In this document: positions 22,951 to 34,853 of the stretch, piece by piece
Layout of the letters: each line of letters opens with the position of its first letter
Position numbering within the stretch: the stretch's first letter is position 1
Notes under the pieces: model-generated
Database searches by the model: none
Told to the model about the DNA's origin: nothing
Seen by the model: the letters and a program-made list of their open reading frames with translations, nothing else
Made by a program: the position numbers and the translations under genes
From: Conus ventricosus
Lineage: Eukaryota; Mollusca; Gastropoda; Neogastropoda; Conidae
Assembly (NCBI GenBank): GCA_018398815.1
Contig: CM031595.1
Span: forward strand, 47,455,921 to 47,519,920
DNA length: 64,000 bases
Direction: 5' to 3'

Positions 22951-23500
22951 GAAATCGAACAGTTCTGGCTTCAATGTCAAAGCTAATAATATAATTATAT
23001 AGGTGTACTGACGGTGAACTGTTAGGACTTGTCGTTAAAGTGGCCCTGGAAGAGGTGTGTCTAGCCCCACCTTCTTCCATTCCAGTCATCCTCATCCCCC
23101 TCGTCCCATGCCTTTCCTGTCATCTTCGCAGTGTGCCCCTTCCGTCCGTTTTTTTGTCTATGCACGCGCCCACAGCCTTTTTCACTTGCCGGAGAAAAAT
23201 GCGAGCTCTCCAAACGCTTCATCCCGGAGCACGTGCACTTTCAGTTTAATCAAATGAAATGGCAGAAATATAACTTTGGAAAGCACAGCGTCAACTGCGC
23301 AGCAGTGCAGAAAATGAATGAATTGATTGGGTTGTTAGGGGAGGGGGAATCGATGTTTTGGCGGGGGGGAGGGGGGGGGGGAGCTATGCCAAATTGAGTT
23401 TTTTTTTGTAAACCAGTTCACAGTATCAGATTGGCTAAAAAGATGAAGAAAAAGCAAGTGTTCATACGCGAGCGCATGCACGCGCCCATTCACACATTCG
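22951..23500. other. Unrecognised sequence
   Basis: Contains a poly-G run near 23360-23381. No motif seen. Confidence 0.5.
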
Positions 23501-23602
23501 GACATACACACACACTCGTACACGCACACTCGTGCACACACATACACACGCACACACACGCACACACACACACATATATATATATATAGAGAGAGAGAGA
23601 GA
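23500..23602. repeat. Compound CA/TA/GA microsatellite
   Basis: CACA-type repeats followed by (TA)n and (GA)n. Confidence 0.95.
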
Positions 23603-23839
23603 TTCTTTCTTGAGTAGTGACTTTTTGTCGAGGTTTAATAGGTCTTGTGTGGCAGGTTCAGAGAGGATGTCTTCAGAACTGGGCGCCAGTCCATCAAAAT
23701 GTGACTGCATTTACTGACACAAAACTTCAACCACACAGGACCAGGTACCAAACAGTTTCCGCACAACATGGGAAGCAGCAATCCGCCCTCCTTCCTCTTT
23801 AGTATCGTGGTTTGTCCCGAGTCACTCTGAAGAACCTCA

Positions 23840-24200
23840 AATGCTAGCAAGAATCTACGCAGAATCACAGTGCGGTGTCCGAGCCAAGTTGCCGAACAGG
23901 GACATGATCTACCTCAATCGGCTGCAGGAAGAAAGGCAGCCACTCTTCGATGGATTAATCTATAGGGACGGCTCCTTCGAGATCCCAAACATAAAATGTT
24001 TTGATTATGTCCGCCCAGACTTCTCAGCATCATCAGGTCTTTCTATAATGACATGAGGGGAACTGGTATTTGAACGCTCAACCCGAGATGCTTTTTGTCT
24101 TTCAAAGTGGAGTGAAACGGGGCTGTTCCTTCATTCTTTGGGGCATCTTGTTTGCCATTCTGCTGAAGCATGTGTTGGAATCTGCTATAGGAGGTTGGAA
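23840..24200 (+). pseudogene. Decayed LINE reverse-transcriptase fragment
   Basis: On the + strand an AESQCGVRAK stretch (from about 23858) is followed by a RLQEERQPLF stretch, then in other frames a SGVKRGC motif near 24110 and an FAILLKHVLE stretch near 24150. This is the order seen in the RT palm of the LINE at 46235-50212, and the fragment appears to belong to the same family. Stops and frameshifts are frequent and both ends are missing. Confidence 0.65.
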
Positions 24201-24729
24201 CAAATCGGAACGTTTTTCAGTTTGTGAATTTTCAGGAAGTGTTTTGTGAGTGCGTGGTGCGTGTGCACTCTCGTGCGCTTGGGAGAAGGTTGGAAGATGG
24301 CCTGATTGTGTATACTTTGTTTTTTGGTTTCGTGTGTCTTGACACCTACATGTCTTGAGTGCTTATTTGTGGTATGGTTGCGAAAGTTCTTTAGTTCTGA
24401 GTATGCGAGTACGTGAAAATGATAAAGGGAAACGGGGTTTATTTCTGAATTCAATGTCGGATGGCGTATTAATCTTTGCACCAACAAATGCACCACACAG
24501 TTCAAAGTTTGCTGTGGGCTATTCGTGATACGCCATTGCAAATACTACAGCAAAATACCATGTTGTTGAGGGAGGGTGGTATGTATGCTTTGTGTGTGTG
24601 TGCTTGAGCTTGGGAGGGAGGGCGGTTTTGTGTGTCTGCGTATGTGTGTGTAGTGTTAAATTTAAAAAGGGTGGGTGATGGAGTCGGGAACTGTGAGTGA
24701 ATTGGCTGGGACGGAGGAGCTGATCTGTA

Positions 24730-24763
<34 letters not shown>

Positions 24764-24862
24764 CATTTCAAAATATCCTTAATGGTTTAAGAATGTGATT
24801 ATGTTGTGAATTGGCATTATGTGTTCGTCTTGGTGCTCGCTGCTTTTTTGTGCTTGATACCG

Positions 24863-24985
24863 ATAAAGAGATGGTGTTGCTGCCAGATCTTTGCAAGGGC
24901 CTGTTACAGATACGCCACTACAAAGGTTTGTCCAATCTTATGGTGTATTCTTGATGCGCCTCTGCAAATAACGAATATCGATTTT
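24863..24985 (+). repeat. Exon-like module 1 (broken)
   Basis: No CAG acceptor (reads ACCG). A 4-base loss in the middle shifts the frame. The right end diverges and lacks GTAAGT. Confidence 0.75.
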
Positions 24986-25518
24986 ATATGTACAAGTGGC
25001 ACAGCACACTCGTGTACATATGCATCGTCATGCAGTTGTAGGCACGCATGTTCGAGTTTGATTATTCAGTCTGAAAAATGGCAAGAGGTGAAAGGAAGCG
25101 AATGGTAATCTAGGGCAGTGTGATGAACGGAAAAAGACAAATGCCTTCTGTGAAGATGTCCGTTTATGAAATGCGTCCATGGAGAACGAGTGCTGTTTAT
25201 ATATGAATGTTAAGTTTGCCTTTTTTTTCTCCAGACGAGTATGCCTTTATTTTGTATGTTTCTTTTTCTCTCTAACATGAGGTTCAGGACTGAATGGTGT
25301 GGGAGCTGGGTGAAATTTGGGGGGTGGGGATAAGGGGAGAGAGGGGTAAGGGGATATGGGCGATGGGTGGCGATCTGTATCTATTATCCTCGCCTTTAAG
25401 AAATTTCTGTGTTTTTGGACATTTGCTGACATCAATATTTCCTATTCCATCACGTGACCTTTTAATGCCCAGTGCTTTTTATTTCCTTGCTATCGGTGAA
25501 TTGGTCCATGGAGCTACC

Positions 25519-25615
25519 TTATCTTTGCAAGGGCCTATCATTGATACGCCATGGCAAACATCACATGTCGGATGTTTGCCGTGGCCTATCATTGGTACGC
25601 TGTTGCAAATATGAC
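25519..25615 (+). repeat. Exon-like module 2 (divergent)
   Basis: Only the two palindromic halves are recognisable. No splice-like borders. The two halves are most similar to each other here, with GGCCTATCATTG in both. Confidence 0.7.
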
Positions 25616-25808
25616 AATACCTCGTGAAGGATGTCTGATAAGCAATTGTTTTGTATATGGTGGGTATGCATTTAAGGCATGTATCCATGTGTCGCCCTAA
25701 CTCGTTTTTGTCTCTTTGGTATAAACGAGAATGGTTTTAAGTTTTTGTCATGTTCTGTTGATAAAGACAATATAAAAAGTTATGACTGCCTGGGTTCTTT
25801 CACAAAGG

Positions 25809-26188
25809 ATATAAAAAAGGGTAGAGAAAACACTTGATCATCCACCATCTGGGTACTACAGCGGCAGATGGCCTCAAGATTAAAGACTAGATCAAATCAC
25901 AGCTATCCCTAACCCCCCACCCCCATTTTTCCTATTTGCTTCCCCCTCATCTTCCCCAATCTCCCTTCCCCTCACTATCTAGATTTTTTCTCAACTCTTT
26001 TTCCAACTACCACCTTTTATTCTGCCGTGACAGTGATTTGTGTTTAAAAAAATCAGTGAGTGAACACAATTCAACAACCACAGAAGCTGCACCCGCTCTC
26101 TTCAGTTGCTTTGAAGGTTCTACGAACCGAAGTACTCAACTTTTCTACCAAGCGGGTTCAAGTGTTTTCTCTACCCTTTTTTATATTC
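25809..26188. mobile_element. MITE-like foldback insertion in the array
   Basis: Arms of about 30 bases are inverted: ATATAAAAAAGGGTAGAGAA at about 25810 and its complement ending near 26187, extending into CACTTGATC / GTTCAAGTG. The interior is unique. The gap between modules 2 and 3 (about 1,060 bases) is about 500 longer than the average, as expected for an insertion. No target duplication was identified. Confidence 0.6.
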
Positions 26189-26327
26189 TCTTGATAAAGT
26201 TTTGTAATTACGAATATTCAACAGATCTATTGACATGGCTGTATGTCATCGATATCATGTATTTTCTTGTTTTTACTTTGAGTGTCGGATACTGTGTTAA
26301 TCTTCATGCAAACGAGCGTTTCACTGT

Positions 26328-26331
<4 letters not shown>

Positions 26332-26371
<40 letters not shown>

Positions 26372-26382
26372 TCTCTCTCACT
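26332..26382. repeat. CT microsatellite
   Basis: Interrupted (CT)n tract, probably within or beside the insertion at 25809-26188. Confidence 0.95.
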
Positions 26383-26584
26383 GTATGTGAAAGGTAGAAA
26401 AAAGTAAATGGGTCGGGTTTCAGTCGGTAATGGGGGTGAATAGACGGATAGTGTCGGGGAGGGGTTGATCTGTATCCGTTTCTTTTGTCATAAATCTTTT
26501 GTGATTTGAAGATAATGTGATATCTTCCATCGACATTTACATTGTATGGTCCATCATAATGTTCATTGCTTTTTTTTTATACAG

Positions 26585-26714
26585 ATAAGGATTTAGTGTT
26601 TCTGCCAGATCTTTGCAAGAGCCTGTTAACGGATACGCCACAACAAAGGTATTTGTCCAATCTTATGGTCTATCCTTGACATACCATTGCAAACATCACA
26701 GCAACATCTATGCT
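26585..26714 (+). repeat. Exon-like module 3 (frame-shifted)
   Basis: Preceded by ATACAG and followed by GTAAGTG. A one-base insertion in TTAACGG shifts the frame to a stop. Confidence 0.8.
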
Positions 26715-27149
26715 GTAAGTGAATAGTTTCACATGTATATGTGAGCACACTCGCTTACATTGTGTGTGTGTGCGAGTGCGCTTGGTGAGGAGGTTGGGAA
26801 GCAGGGTGTTGTGTATGCATAGTTGGTGTATTGTGTGTGGTCGTGCGCATAATTATGCATTTGCATCTATTTGGGAGGGAGGGCGTTATGTAGTGTGTGT
26901 GTGTGCGCTTGGGGAGGAGGTTCGGAGGGAGGGCGGTGTGTGTATGCGTGTGTAAATTTACTTAATGGGAGGGGGGAGTCTGGAATGGGGGTAAGGTGGG
27001 TGAATGGGTGGGGACAGAGGGTGAGGGAGGAGTTAATCGGTATCTGCCTTTTTTCCACTTTGAAATTTTTGGTTTGAAGACGATGTGATTATATCGGTCA
27101 TTGACGTTTACATTGTGTTCTGTCAATGTTCGTTGCCGTTTCTATACAG

Positions 27150-27276
27150 AAGATAATGTTGCTGCCAGATCTTTGCAAGGGCCTGTTACTGATACGCCAC
27201 TACAAAGGTTATTTATTCAATCTGTTATGGTCTATCCTTGACACACCATTGCAAATATCACGGCAACACCCATGGT
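27150..27276 (+). repeat. Exon-like module 4 (frame-shifted)
   Basis: TACAG on the left and GTAAGTG on the right are intact. A two-base loss in AATCTGTTATGG shifts the frame, without meeting a stop before the border. Confidence 0.8.
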
Positions 27277-27558
27277 GTAAGTGAATAGTTATGTATATGC
27301 GAGTACACTCGCTTACATTGTGTGCGTGTCTAGCTTGAAGAGGTTTGGAGGGAGAGCAGTGTGTGTGTGTGAAACTTCAGTAAATGGGTGGGTGGGGGTC
27401 GGGAATGTGGTTGCATGGGCAGGGACCGAGTGTGGAGGAGTTGATCTGTATTTCTTTGTGTTTTGTTTCATTTCAAAATATCTGTTGTGGTTGATATGTC
27501 TTTCATTGACATTTGTATTTTCCGTCATAATGTTCGTTGATTTTTTTTTTTCATACAG

Positions 27559-27693
27559 ATAAGGAGATGGTGTTGCTGCCAGATCTTTGCAAGGGCCCGT
27601 TATGGATAGTCCACTACAAAGGTTATTTGTCCAATATTTGTTAGTGTCTATCCTTGATACGTCATTGCAGATGTTTACAGCAACATCCATGGT
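27559..27693 (+). repeat. Exon-like module 5 (stop)
   Basis: Both splice-like borders are intact. It has three extra bases at the left end. TAG arises in TTTGTTAGTGTC. Confidence 0.8.
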
Positions 27694-28146
27694 GTAAGTG
27701 TTGAATAGTTTTATGTGTATATGTGAGTTCACTGTTACGTGTGTGTGTGCGCGCGCGCTTGGGAAGTTGGGAGGGAGGGTGGTACATAAGCTTTGTGTGC
27801 GTATGTGTGTTAGCTTGGAGGAGGTTCGGAGAGAGGGTGGTGTGTGTGTGTGTGTAAGAAAAGTGGATGGGAGTGGGGGTAATGTGTGTGAATGGGCGGG
27901 GATGGAAGGTGAGGGAGGAGTTGATATCTTTGTGTCCTTGGGTTTTTTTGTCATTAAAATAAATCTTTTGTGGTTTGAAGTTGATGTGACATGATCTAAC
28001 ATTTACATTGTGTGTTCCGTCATAACGTTCTTTGCATTTTATTACCGATAACCAGATGGTATGTTCCGTCATAAGGTTCGTTGCACTTTGATAATAACCA
28101 CATTGTATGTTCCGTCATAACGTTCGTTGCACTTTTATAATGATAG

Positions 28147-28270
28147 AGATGTTGCGGCTAGACCTTTGCAAGGGCCTGTTATGGATACGTCACTGCTAAG
28201 GGTATTTATCCAATCTTTGTCATGGTCCGTCTTTAATACGCCATTGCAAATATCACAGCGACATCCATGC
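28147..28270 (+). repeat. Exon-like module 6 (stop, upstream duplication)
   Basis: TAA in CACTGCTAAGG; GTAAGT replaced by ATAAGT. The upstream TATGTTCCGTCATAACGTTC stretch is present three times between about 28010 and 28125. Confidence 0.75.
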
Positions 28271-28540
28271 AATAAGTGGTAGTTTCAAATGTACATGTAT
28301 GTGAGCACACTCACTAGTGTGTGTGTTTGAAACTTAAAAGTGAATGGGTAGGTGGGATTTCGGAATACAGGTAATGTGGGCGAGTGGGTGGAGGAGTTTA
28401 AGAGAAGATATTCTGTATGTTTTCGTTTGTGTGTGCATTTATTCTGCCGTTCTAAAATGGCATTTCTAGTTTCAAGATGTTACATCTTTCATTAACCTTT
28501 ACATTGTATGTTTCGTAATTTTTTATGCTTTTTTTTTTAG

Positions 28541-28668
28541 ACGAATGAGATGGTGTTGCTGCCAGATCTTTGCAAGGGCCTGTTATGGATAAGCCACTAC
28601 AAAGGTTATTTATTCAATCTTTGGTATCCTTGACACGCCATTCCAAATATTACAGCAACGTCCATGAT
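28541..28668 (+). repeat. Exon-like module 7 (8-base deletion)
   Basis: Preceded by a ten-T run and AG, followed by GTAAGTG. A deletion between the two halves causes a stop. Confidence 0.8.
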
Positions 28669-29165
28669 GTAAGTGATAATTAGTTTATATGCATGTGAGC
28701 ACACTCGTGTGTGTGTGTGTGCGTGTGCAATTGGGGAGGATGTTGGGAGGGAGCGTATTGTGTATATTTGGGTGGACTGTATGTGCACATGCTTGCATTT
28801 GCAACTGTGTGTGTATACGTGAGGGGGGAGTTTGGGAAGGAAGGCGATATGTTTGTGTTTGCTTGGGGAGGACGTTAGGAGTCCAGGAGGATGTGAGCTT
28901 TGGGTTTGTGTGTGTGCTTGGGAAAGGATGTTCTGAGGGATGGTGTGTGTGTATAAAAGTGAAGTAAATTGGTGGGAGGGAGTTGGGAATGGGGTAAGGT
29001 GGGTGGGTGGGGATGGGGGGGGGGGGGGGGGGGGGGGTGATGGAGGAGTTGATCTGTATGTTTTTTTTCGTTTAATTTTTTTTTATATAATATATATGTG
29101 GTTAAATCTTCTGTCGCCATTTACATTCTATGTTCCATCATAATCTACGTTGCTTTTTCATACAG

Positions 29166-29293
29166 ATAAGATGGTGTTGCTGTCAGATCTTTGCAAGGGC
29201 CTGTTATGGATACACCACTACGGTTATTTATTCAATCTTTGTTATGGTCTATCCTTGACATGCCATTGCAAATATTACAGCAACATCATGATG
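29166..29293 (+). repeat. Exon-like module 8 (open frame, no donor)
   Basis: Frame open throughout despite a three-base loss (one codon). The right border reads ATGATGAGTG, without GTAAGT. Confidence 0.8.
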
Positions 29294-29773
29294 AGTGATT
29301 AGTTTATATGCATGTGAGCACACTCATTTGTGTGTGTCTGTGCAATTGGGGAGGATGTTGGGAGGAAGCGAATTGTGTGTATTTGGTGGGTGGAGTGTGT
29401 GTGTGTGTGTGCACATGCTTGCATTTGCAACTGTGTGTGTATACGTGAGGGGGGAGTTTGGGAGGGAAAGCGATATGCATGTTTGTGTTTGCTTGGGGAG
29501 GAGGTTAGGGAGTGGAGGAGGATCTGAGCTTTGTGTGTGTGTGTGCTTGGGGAGGATGTTCGGAGGGATGTGCGGTTGTGTGTGAAAGAAGAAAATGGAT
29601 GGGAGGGAGTTGGGAATGGGGGTAAGGTAGGTGGGGATTGGGGGGGGGGGGTGATGGAGGAGTTGATCTGTATCTGTTTTTTTTCGTTTAAATTTTTTAA
29701 AATAATATGTGGTTAAATCTATCGCCATTTACATTCTATGTTCCATCATAGTCTACGTTACTTTTTCATACAG

Positions 29774-29898
29774 ATGAGATGGTGTTGCTGCCAGATCTTT
29801 GCAAGGGCCTGTTATGGATAAGCCACTACGGTTATTTATTCAATCTTTATGGTCTATCCTTGACATGCCATTGCAAATAATACAGCAACATCCATGAT
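29774..29898 (+). repeat. Exon-like module 9 (late stop)
   Basis: Both borders intact. Two in-frame one-codon losses. A substitution makes TAA in AAATAATAC near the 3' end. Confidence 0.8.
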
Positions 29899-30385
29899 GT
29901 AAGTGATTAGTTTATGTGCATGTGAGCACACTCATTTGTGTGTGTGTGTGTGCAATTGGGGAGGATGTTGGGAGGAAGCGTATTGTGTATATTTGGTGGG
30001 TGGACTGTGTGTGTGTGTGCGCACGCATGCTTGCATTTGCAACTGTGTGTGTGTATACGCGAGGGGGGAGTTTGGGAGGGAAGGCAATATGTATGCTTGT
30101 GTTCGCTTGGGGAGGAGGTTAGGAGTGAAAGAGGATGTGAGCTTTGTGTTTGTGTGTGTGTGCTTGGGATGTTCGGAGGGATGGCGGTGTGTGTATAAAG
30201 TGAAGTAAATGGGTGGGAGTTGTGAATGGGGGTAAGGTGGATGGGGTGGGGGGTGATGGAGGAGTTGATCTGTATGTTTTCGATTAAATTTTTTTAAAAA
30301 GTTTTTTTTAATATAATGTGGTTAAATCTTTTATCGCCGTTTACTTTCTATGTTCCATCATAATCTACGTTGCTTTTTCATACAG

Positions 30386-30513
30386 ATAAGATGGTGTTGC
30401 TGTCAGATCTTTGCAAGCGCCTGTTACGGATGCACCACTACAAAGGTTAATGGTCCAATCTTTATGGTCTAGCCTTGACACGCCGTTGCAAACATTACAA
30501 CAACATCCATGGT
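30386..30513 (+). repeat. Exon-like module 10 (stop)
   Basis: TACAG on the left, GTACGTG on the right. TAA in GGTTAATGG. Confidence 0.8.
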
Positions 30514-30907
30514 GTACGTGATGAATAGTTTCACTTGTAAATGTGAGCATACCCACTCGTGGGTGCGTGCGCGCGCGCGCGCGCGCTTGGAGAGGAGGTT
30601 GAGAGGGAGGGGGGTATGTATGCGTTGTATGTGCATGTTAGCTAGGGGAGGTTCACAGGGAGAGTGGTGTGTGTGTGAGTGAGTGAAACTTAAAAGTAAA
30701 TGGGTGGGGGTCGGGAATGGGAGTAATGTGGTTGAATGGGCGGGGATGGAGTGTAAGGGAGAAGTTGATCTGTATCTCTTTGTGTATGTGGATTTCTTTT
30801 GCCACCTTAAAAATCTATAGTGGTTTGAAGATGTGAGTATATCCTTCATTGGCTTACACATTGCATATTCCATCACATTAAAAAAAATTTTTTGTTTGTT
30901 TACACAG

Positions 30908-31038
30908 ATGAGATTGATTTGCTGCCAGATCTTTGCATGGGCCTGTTATGGATACGCCACTACAAAGGTTATTTATTCAATCTTTGTTATGGTCTATCCT
31001 TGACACGCCATTGCAAATGTTACAGCAACATCCATGGT
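30908..31038 (+). repeat. Exon-like module 11 (open frame)
   Basis: Frame open; ACACAG on the left, GTAATT on the right. Length 131 bases. Confidence 0.8.
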
Positions 31039-31337
31039 GTAATTTGAATAGTTTCATATGTATATGTGGGCACACTCACATGTGTGTGTGCTTGGAGAGT
31101 AGGTTGGGAGGGAGGGCTGTGTGTGTGAAACTTAAAAAGTAGATGGATGGGTGGGTGGGAATTGGGAATGATTAATGTGGGTGAATGGGTGGGGATGGAA
31201 TGTGAGGGAGGAGATGGTATGTATGTCTTTGTGGGTGCGTGTGTTTTTGTCATTTTGAAATGTTTTGTATCTTGAAGATGTTATATCTTTCATTTACATT
31301 GAATGTTCCATTATAATGTTCGTTACCTTTTTTAAAG

Positions 31338-31471
31338 ACGGATAAGACGGTGTTGCTGCCAGATCTTTGCAAGGGCCTATTATGGATACGCCCTACAAAG
31401 GTTATTTATCCAATCTTTGTTATGGTCTATCCTTGACACGCTTTTGCAAATATTACAGCAACATCCATGCT
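31338..31471 (+). repeat. Exon-like module 12 (frame-shifted)
   Basis: AAAG on the left. One base is lost in CGCCCTAC, giving a stop. Right border GTTAGTG. Confidence 0.8.
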
Positions 31472-31933
31472 GTTAGTGATGAATAGTTTATCTATATGTG
31501 ACCACGCTTACTCACGTGTGTGTGTGTGTGTGTGCGCGCGCGCGCTTGGGGAGGAGTTTGGGAGGGAGGGCGTTGTGTATGTTTGATAGATGTATTTGTG
31601 TGTGCGCGCGATGGCAACTGTATGTGTGTACCAGAGGGGGGAGTTTGGTAGGGAAAGCGGTACGTGTGCTCAGTGTATGTGTTTGTGTGTGCTTGGGATA
31701 TTCAGAGGGAGGGCGGCGTGTGTGCGTAAAATTTAAGTAAATGGGTTGGGTTCGGGAATGCGGGCAAGGTGGGTGAATGGGCGGGGATGGAGTGTGAGAG
31801 AAGAGTTGGTCTATCTACGTTTTTGTAACATTTTAAAATTTCTCTGTTGTGGGTTGAAGATGATGTGATTATATCTTTCATTTACATTCTATGTTCCGTC
31901 ATAGCGTTCGCTGCTTTTTTTTTTTTTTTACAG

Positions 31934-32067
31934 ATATGCAGATGGTGTTGCAGCCAGAGTTTTGCAAAGGCCTGTTGCTTATACGCCACAACAAAGGTTA
32001 TTTGTCCAATCTTTGTTATGGTCTATCATTAACACGCCATTGCAGATATTACAGCAACATCCATGCT
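31934..32067 (+). repeat. Exon-like module 13 (open frame, both splice-like borders)
   Basis: One of the best copies: a T-run plus ACAG, 134 bases open in one frame, then GTAAGTG. Encodes about 44 residues with Cys-Lys-Gly, Arg-His-Asn, Cys-Tyr-Gly and Arg-His-Cys landmarks. No protein family recognised. Confidence 0.8.
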
Positions 32068-32454
32068 GTAAGTGACGAATTGTCTGAATTGTAGATGTGA
32101 GAACACTCGCCCAACGTGTGTGTGTGCGCGCGCGCGCGCTGGGGGAGAAGATTGGGAGGGAGAATGGTATGCCTGCCTTGTGTGTGCGTGTTTTAGCTTG
32201 GGGAAGAGGTTCAGATGGATAGCAGTGTGTGTGTGTGTGTGAGAAACTTGGACAGTAAATGGGTGGGTGGGAGTCGGGAATGTGGGTAATGTGGTTGAAT
32301 AGACGGGAACGGAGTGTGAGGGAGTTGATCTGTATTTCTTTGCGTCTTTGCTTTTTTTCCCATTTAAAAATATTTTTTTGTTTGAAGATGTGATATCTTT
32401 CATTAGCATACACAGTGCATGTTCCATTATGACGTTCATTGCTTTTGGTTTACC

Positions 32455-32580
32455 GATAAGATGGTGTTGCCAGATCTTTGCAAGAGCTGTTATGGATACG
32501 CTACTGCAAAAGATTGTTTATTTAATCTTTGTTATGGTCTGTCCTTGACACGCCATTGCAAATATTACAGCAACATCCAT
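32455..32580 (+). repeat. Exon-like module 14 (two compensating shifts)
   Basis: One base is lost in AAGAGCTGTT and one gained in GCAAAAGATT, so the frame closes up again. The right border is deleted. Confidence 0.75.
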
Positions 32581-33080
32581 TTCATATGTATATGTGAGCA
32601 CTCTGGCTGACGTGTGTGTGTGTGTGTGTGTGTGCTTGGGGAGGAGGTTGGGAGGGAGGGTGTTGTGTATGCTTCTTGTGTGTGTGTGCGTACACCAACG
32701 CTTGCATTTGCGTCTCCGTGTTTGTGTACCAGGAGGTGGGAGTTCGATAGGGAAGGTATTATGCATGCTTTGTGTATGTGTTGTGTGTGTACCAGGAGGT
32801 GGGAGTTTGATAAGGAAGGTAGTATGCATGCTTTGTGTATGTGTTGTGTGTGTGCTTGGGGAGGATGTTCAGAGGGAGGGCGGCGTGTGTGTGAATAGAA
32901 TTTTATGTGGATGGGAGTCGGGAATAGGGGTGAATGGGTGGGGACGAGGGTAAGGGAGCAATTGATCTGAATCCGTTTTTTTCCCCCATCTCAAAATTTC
33001 TTTTGTGGTTTGAAGATGATGTGATATCTTTGACGTTTACATTCTGTGTTCCGTCATAATGTTAGTTGCTTTTTTATACT

Positions 33081-33215
33081 TATGAGCCAGTGGTGTTGCT
33101 GTCAGACGTTTGCAAGAGCCTGTTACTGATACGCCACTACAAAGGTTATTTGTTCAGTTTTTGTTATGGTCTATCGTTGACACGCTATAGCAAATATTAC
33201 AGCAACATCCATGCT
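33081..33215 (+). repeat. Exon-like module 15 (open frame)
   Basis: Frame open and GTAAGTG present. The left border reads ATACTTATGAG instead of ATACAG, with CAG only 7 bases inside. Confidence 0.8.
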
Positions 33216-33593
33216 GTAAGTGACGAATTGTCTGAATTGTAGATGTGAGAACACTCGCTCAACGCGTGTGTGCGCGCGAGCACGCTGGGGGAGAAGATTG
33301 GGAGGGAGAATGGTATGCCTGCCTTGTGTGTGCGTGTGTTTTAGCTTGGGGAAGAGGTTCAGAAGGATGGCAGTGTGTGTGTGTAACTTGAGGACAGTAA
33401 ATGGGTGGGTGGGAGTCGGAAATGTGGGTAATGTGGTTGAATAGGCGGGGACGGAGTGTGAGGGAGTTGATCTATGTCTTCGGTGGGTTTTGTTTTCATT
33501 TTAAAAATGTTTTGGTTTGAAGATGTGATTATATCTTTCATTAGCATATACAGTGCATGTTCCATTATGACGTTAATTGCTTTTGTTATACAG

Positions 33594-33717
33594 ATGAGTT
33601 GGTGTCGGATCTTTGCAAGGGCCTGTTATAGATACGCTACTACAAAGATTGTTTATTCAATCTTTGTTATGGTCTATCCTTGACACACCATTGCAAATGT
33701 TAAGCAACATCCATGCT
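33594..33717 (+). repeat. Exon-like module 16 (stop)
   Basis: TACAG on the left, GTTAAGTG on the right. In-frame six-base loss, then TAG in TTATAGATAC. Confidence 0.8.
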
Positions 33718-34150
33718 GTTAAGTGATGAATAGTTTCATATGTATATGTGAGCACACTAGCTTACATATGTTTGCGTTTGCTTGGGGAGGAGGTTGGGAG
33801 GGAGGGTGTTGTGTATGCTTCCTGTGTCTTGTGTGTGTGCGTACACCAACGCTTGCATTTGCATCTCCGTGTGTGTGTACCAGGAGGTGGGAGTTTGATA
33901 GGGAAGGTAGTATGTGTTGTGTGTGTGCTTGGGGAGGATGTTCAGAGGGAGGGCGGCGTGTGTGTGAATAGAATTTCAAGTGAATGGGGGTAAGGTGGGT
34001 GAATGGATGGGGACGGAGGGTTAGGGAGGAACTGATCTGAATCCGTTTTTTTTGTCCATTTCAAAATTTTTGTGGTTTGAAGATGTGATTATATCTTTTA
34101 TTGACGTATACATTCTATGTTCCGTAATAATGTTAGTTGCTTTTTATACT

Positions 34151-34285
34151 TATGAGCAAATGGTGTTGCTGCCAGATGTTTGCAAGAGCCTGTTACTGAT
34201 ACGCCACTACAAAGGTTATTTGTTCAATCTTTGTTATGGTCTATCATTGACAGGCTATAGCAAATATTACAGCAACATCCATGCT
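34151..34285 (+). repeat. Exon-like module 17 (open frame)
   Basis: Frame open, GTAAGTG present, left border ATACTTATGAG as in module 15. Closest relatives are modules 15 and 19. Confidence 0.8.
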
Positions 34286-34714
34286 GTAAGTGACAAATTG
34301 TCTGAATTGTAGATGTGAGAACACTCACTCAACGCGTGTGCGCGCGCGCGCGTGTGTGCGCGCGCGCGCTAGGGGAGAAGATTGGGAGGGAGAATGGTAT
34401 GCCTGCCTTATGTGTGCGTGTGTTTTAGCGTGGGGAAGAGGTTCAGATGGATGGCAGTGTGTGTGTGTGGGGGGGGGGGGGTGGGGGGGGGGGGACTTGA
34501 GGACAGTAAATGGGTGGGTGGGAGTCAGGAATGTGGGTAATGTAGTTGAATAGACGGGGACGGCATGTGAGGGAGTTGATGTGTATCTCTTCGTGTCTTT
34601 GTTTTTGTGTTGCCATTTAAAAAATTTTTTTTTTGGTTTGAAGATGTGATTATATCCTTTATTAGCATATACAGTGCATGTTCCATTATGACGTTCATTG
34701 CTTTTGGTTTACAG

Positions 34715-34853
34715 GCAAGGCGATGGTGGGGTTGCCAGATCTTTGCAAGGGCCTGTTTATGGGTACGCTACTACAAAGATTGTTTATTCAATCTTTGTTA
34801 TGGTCTATCCTTGACACGCCATTGCAAATATAACAGCAGCATCAATGCTGTAT
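34715..34853 (+). repeat. Exon-like module 18 (frame-shifted)
   Basis: TTACAG on the left. One extra base in CTGTTTATGGG. The right border has a four-base duplication before GTAAGTG. Confidence 0.8.

Noticed and set aside
27313..28002. 229-codon - strand open frame across two array units
   Set aside because: It runs through CA-rich spacer (His-Thr-Pro runs) and the complement of the module. It is not conserved across other units and competes with the + strand frame.
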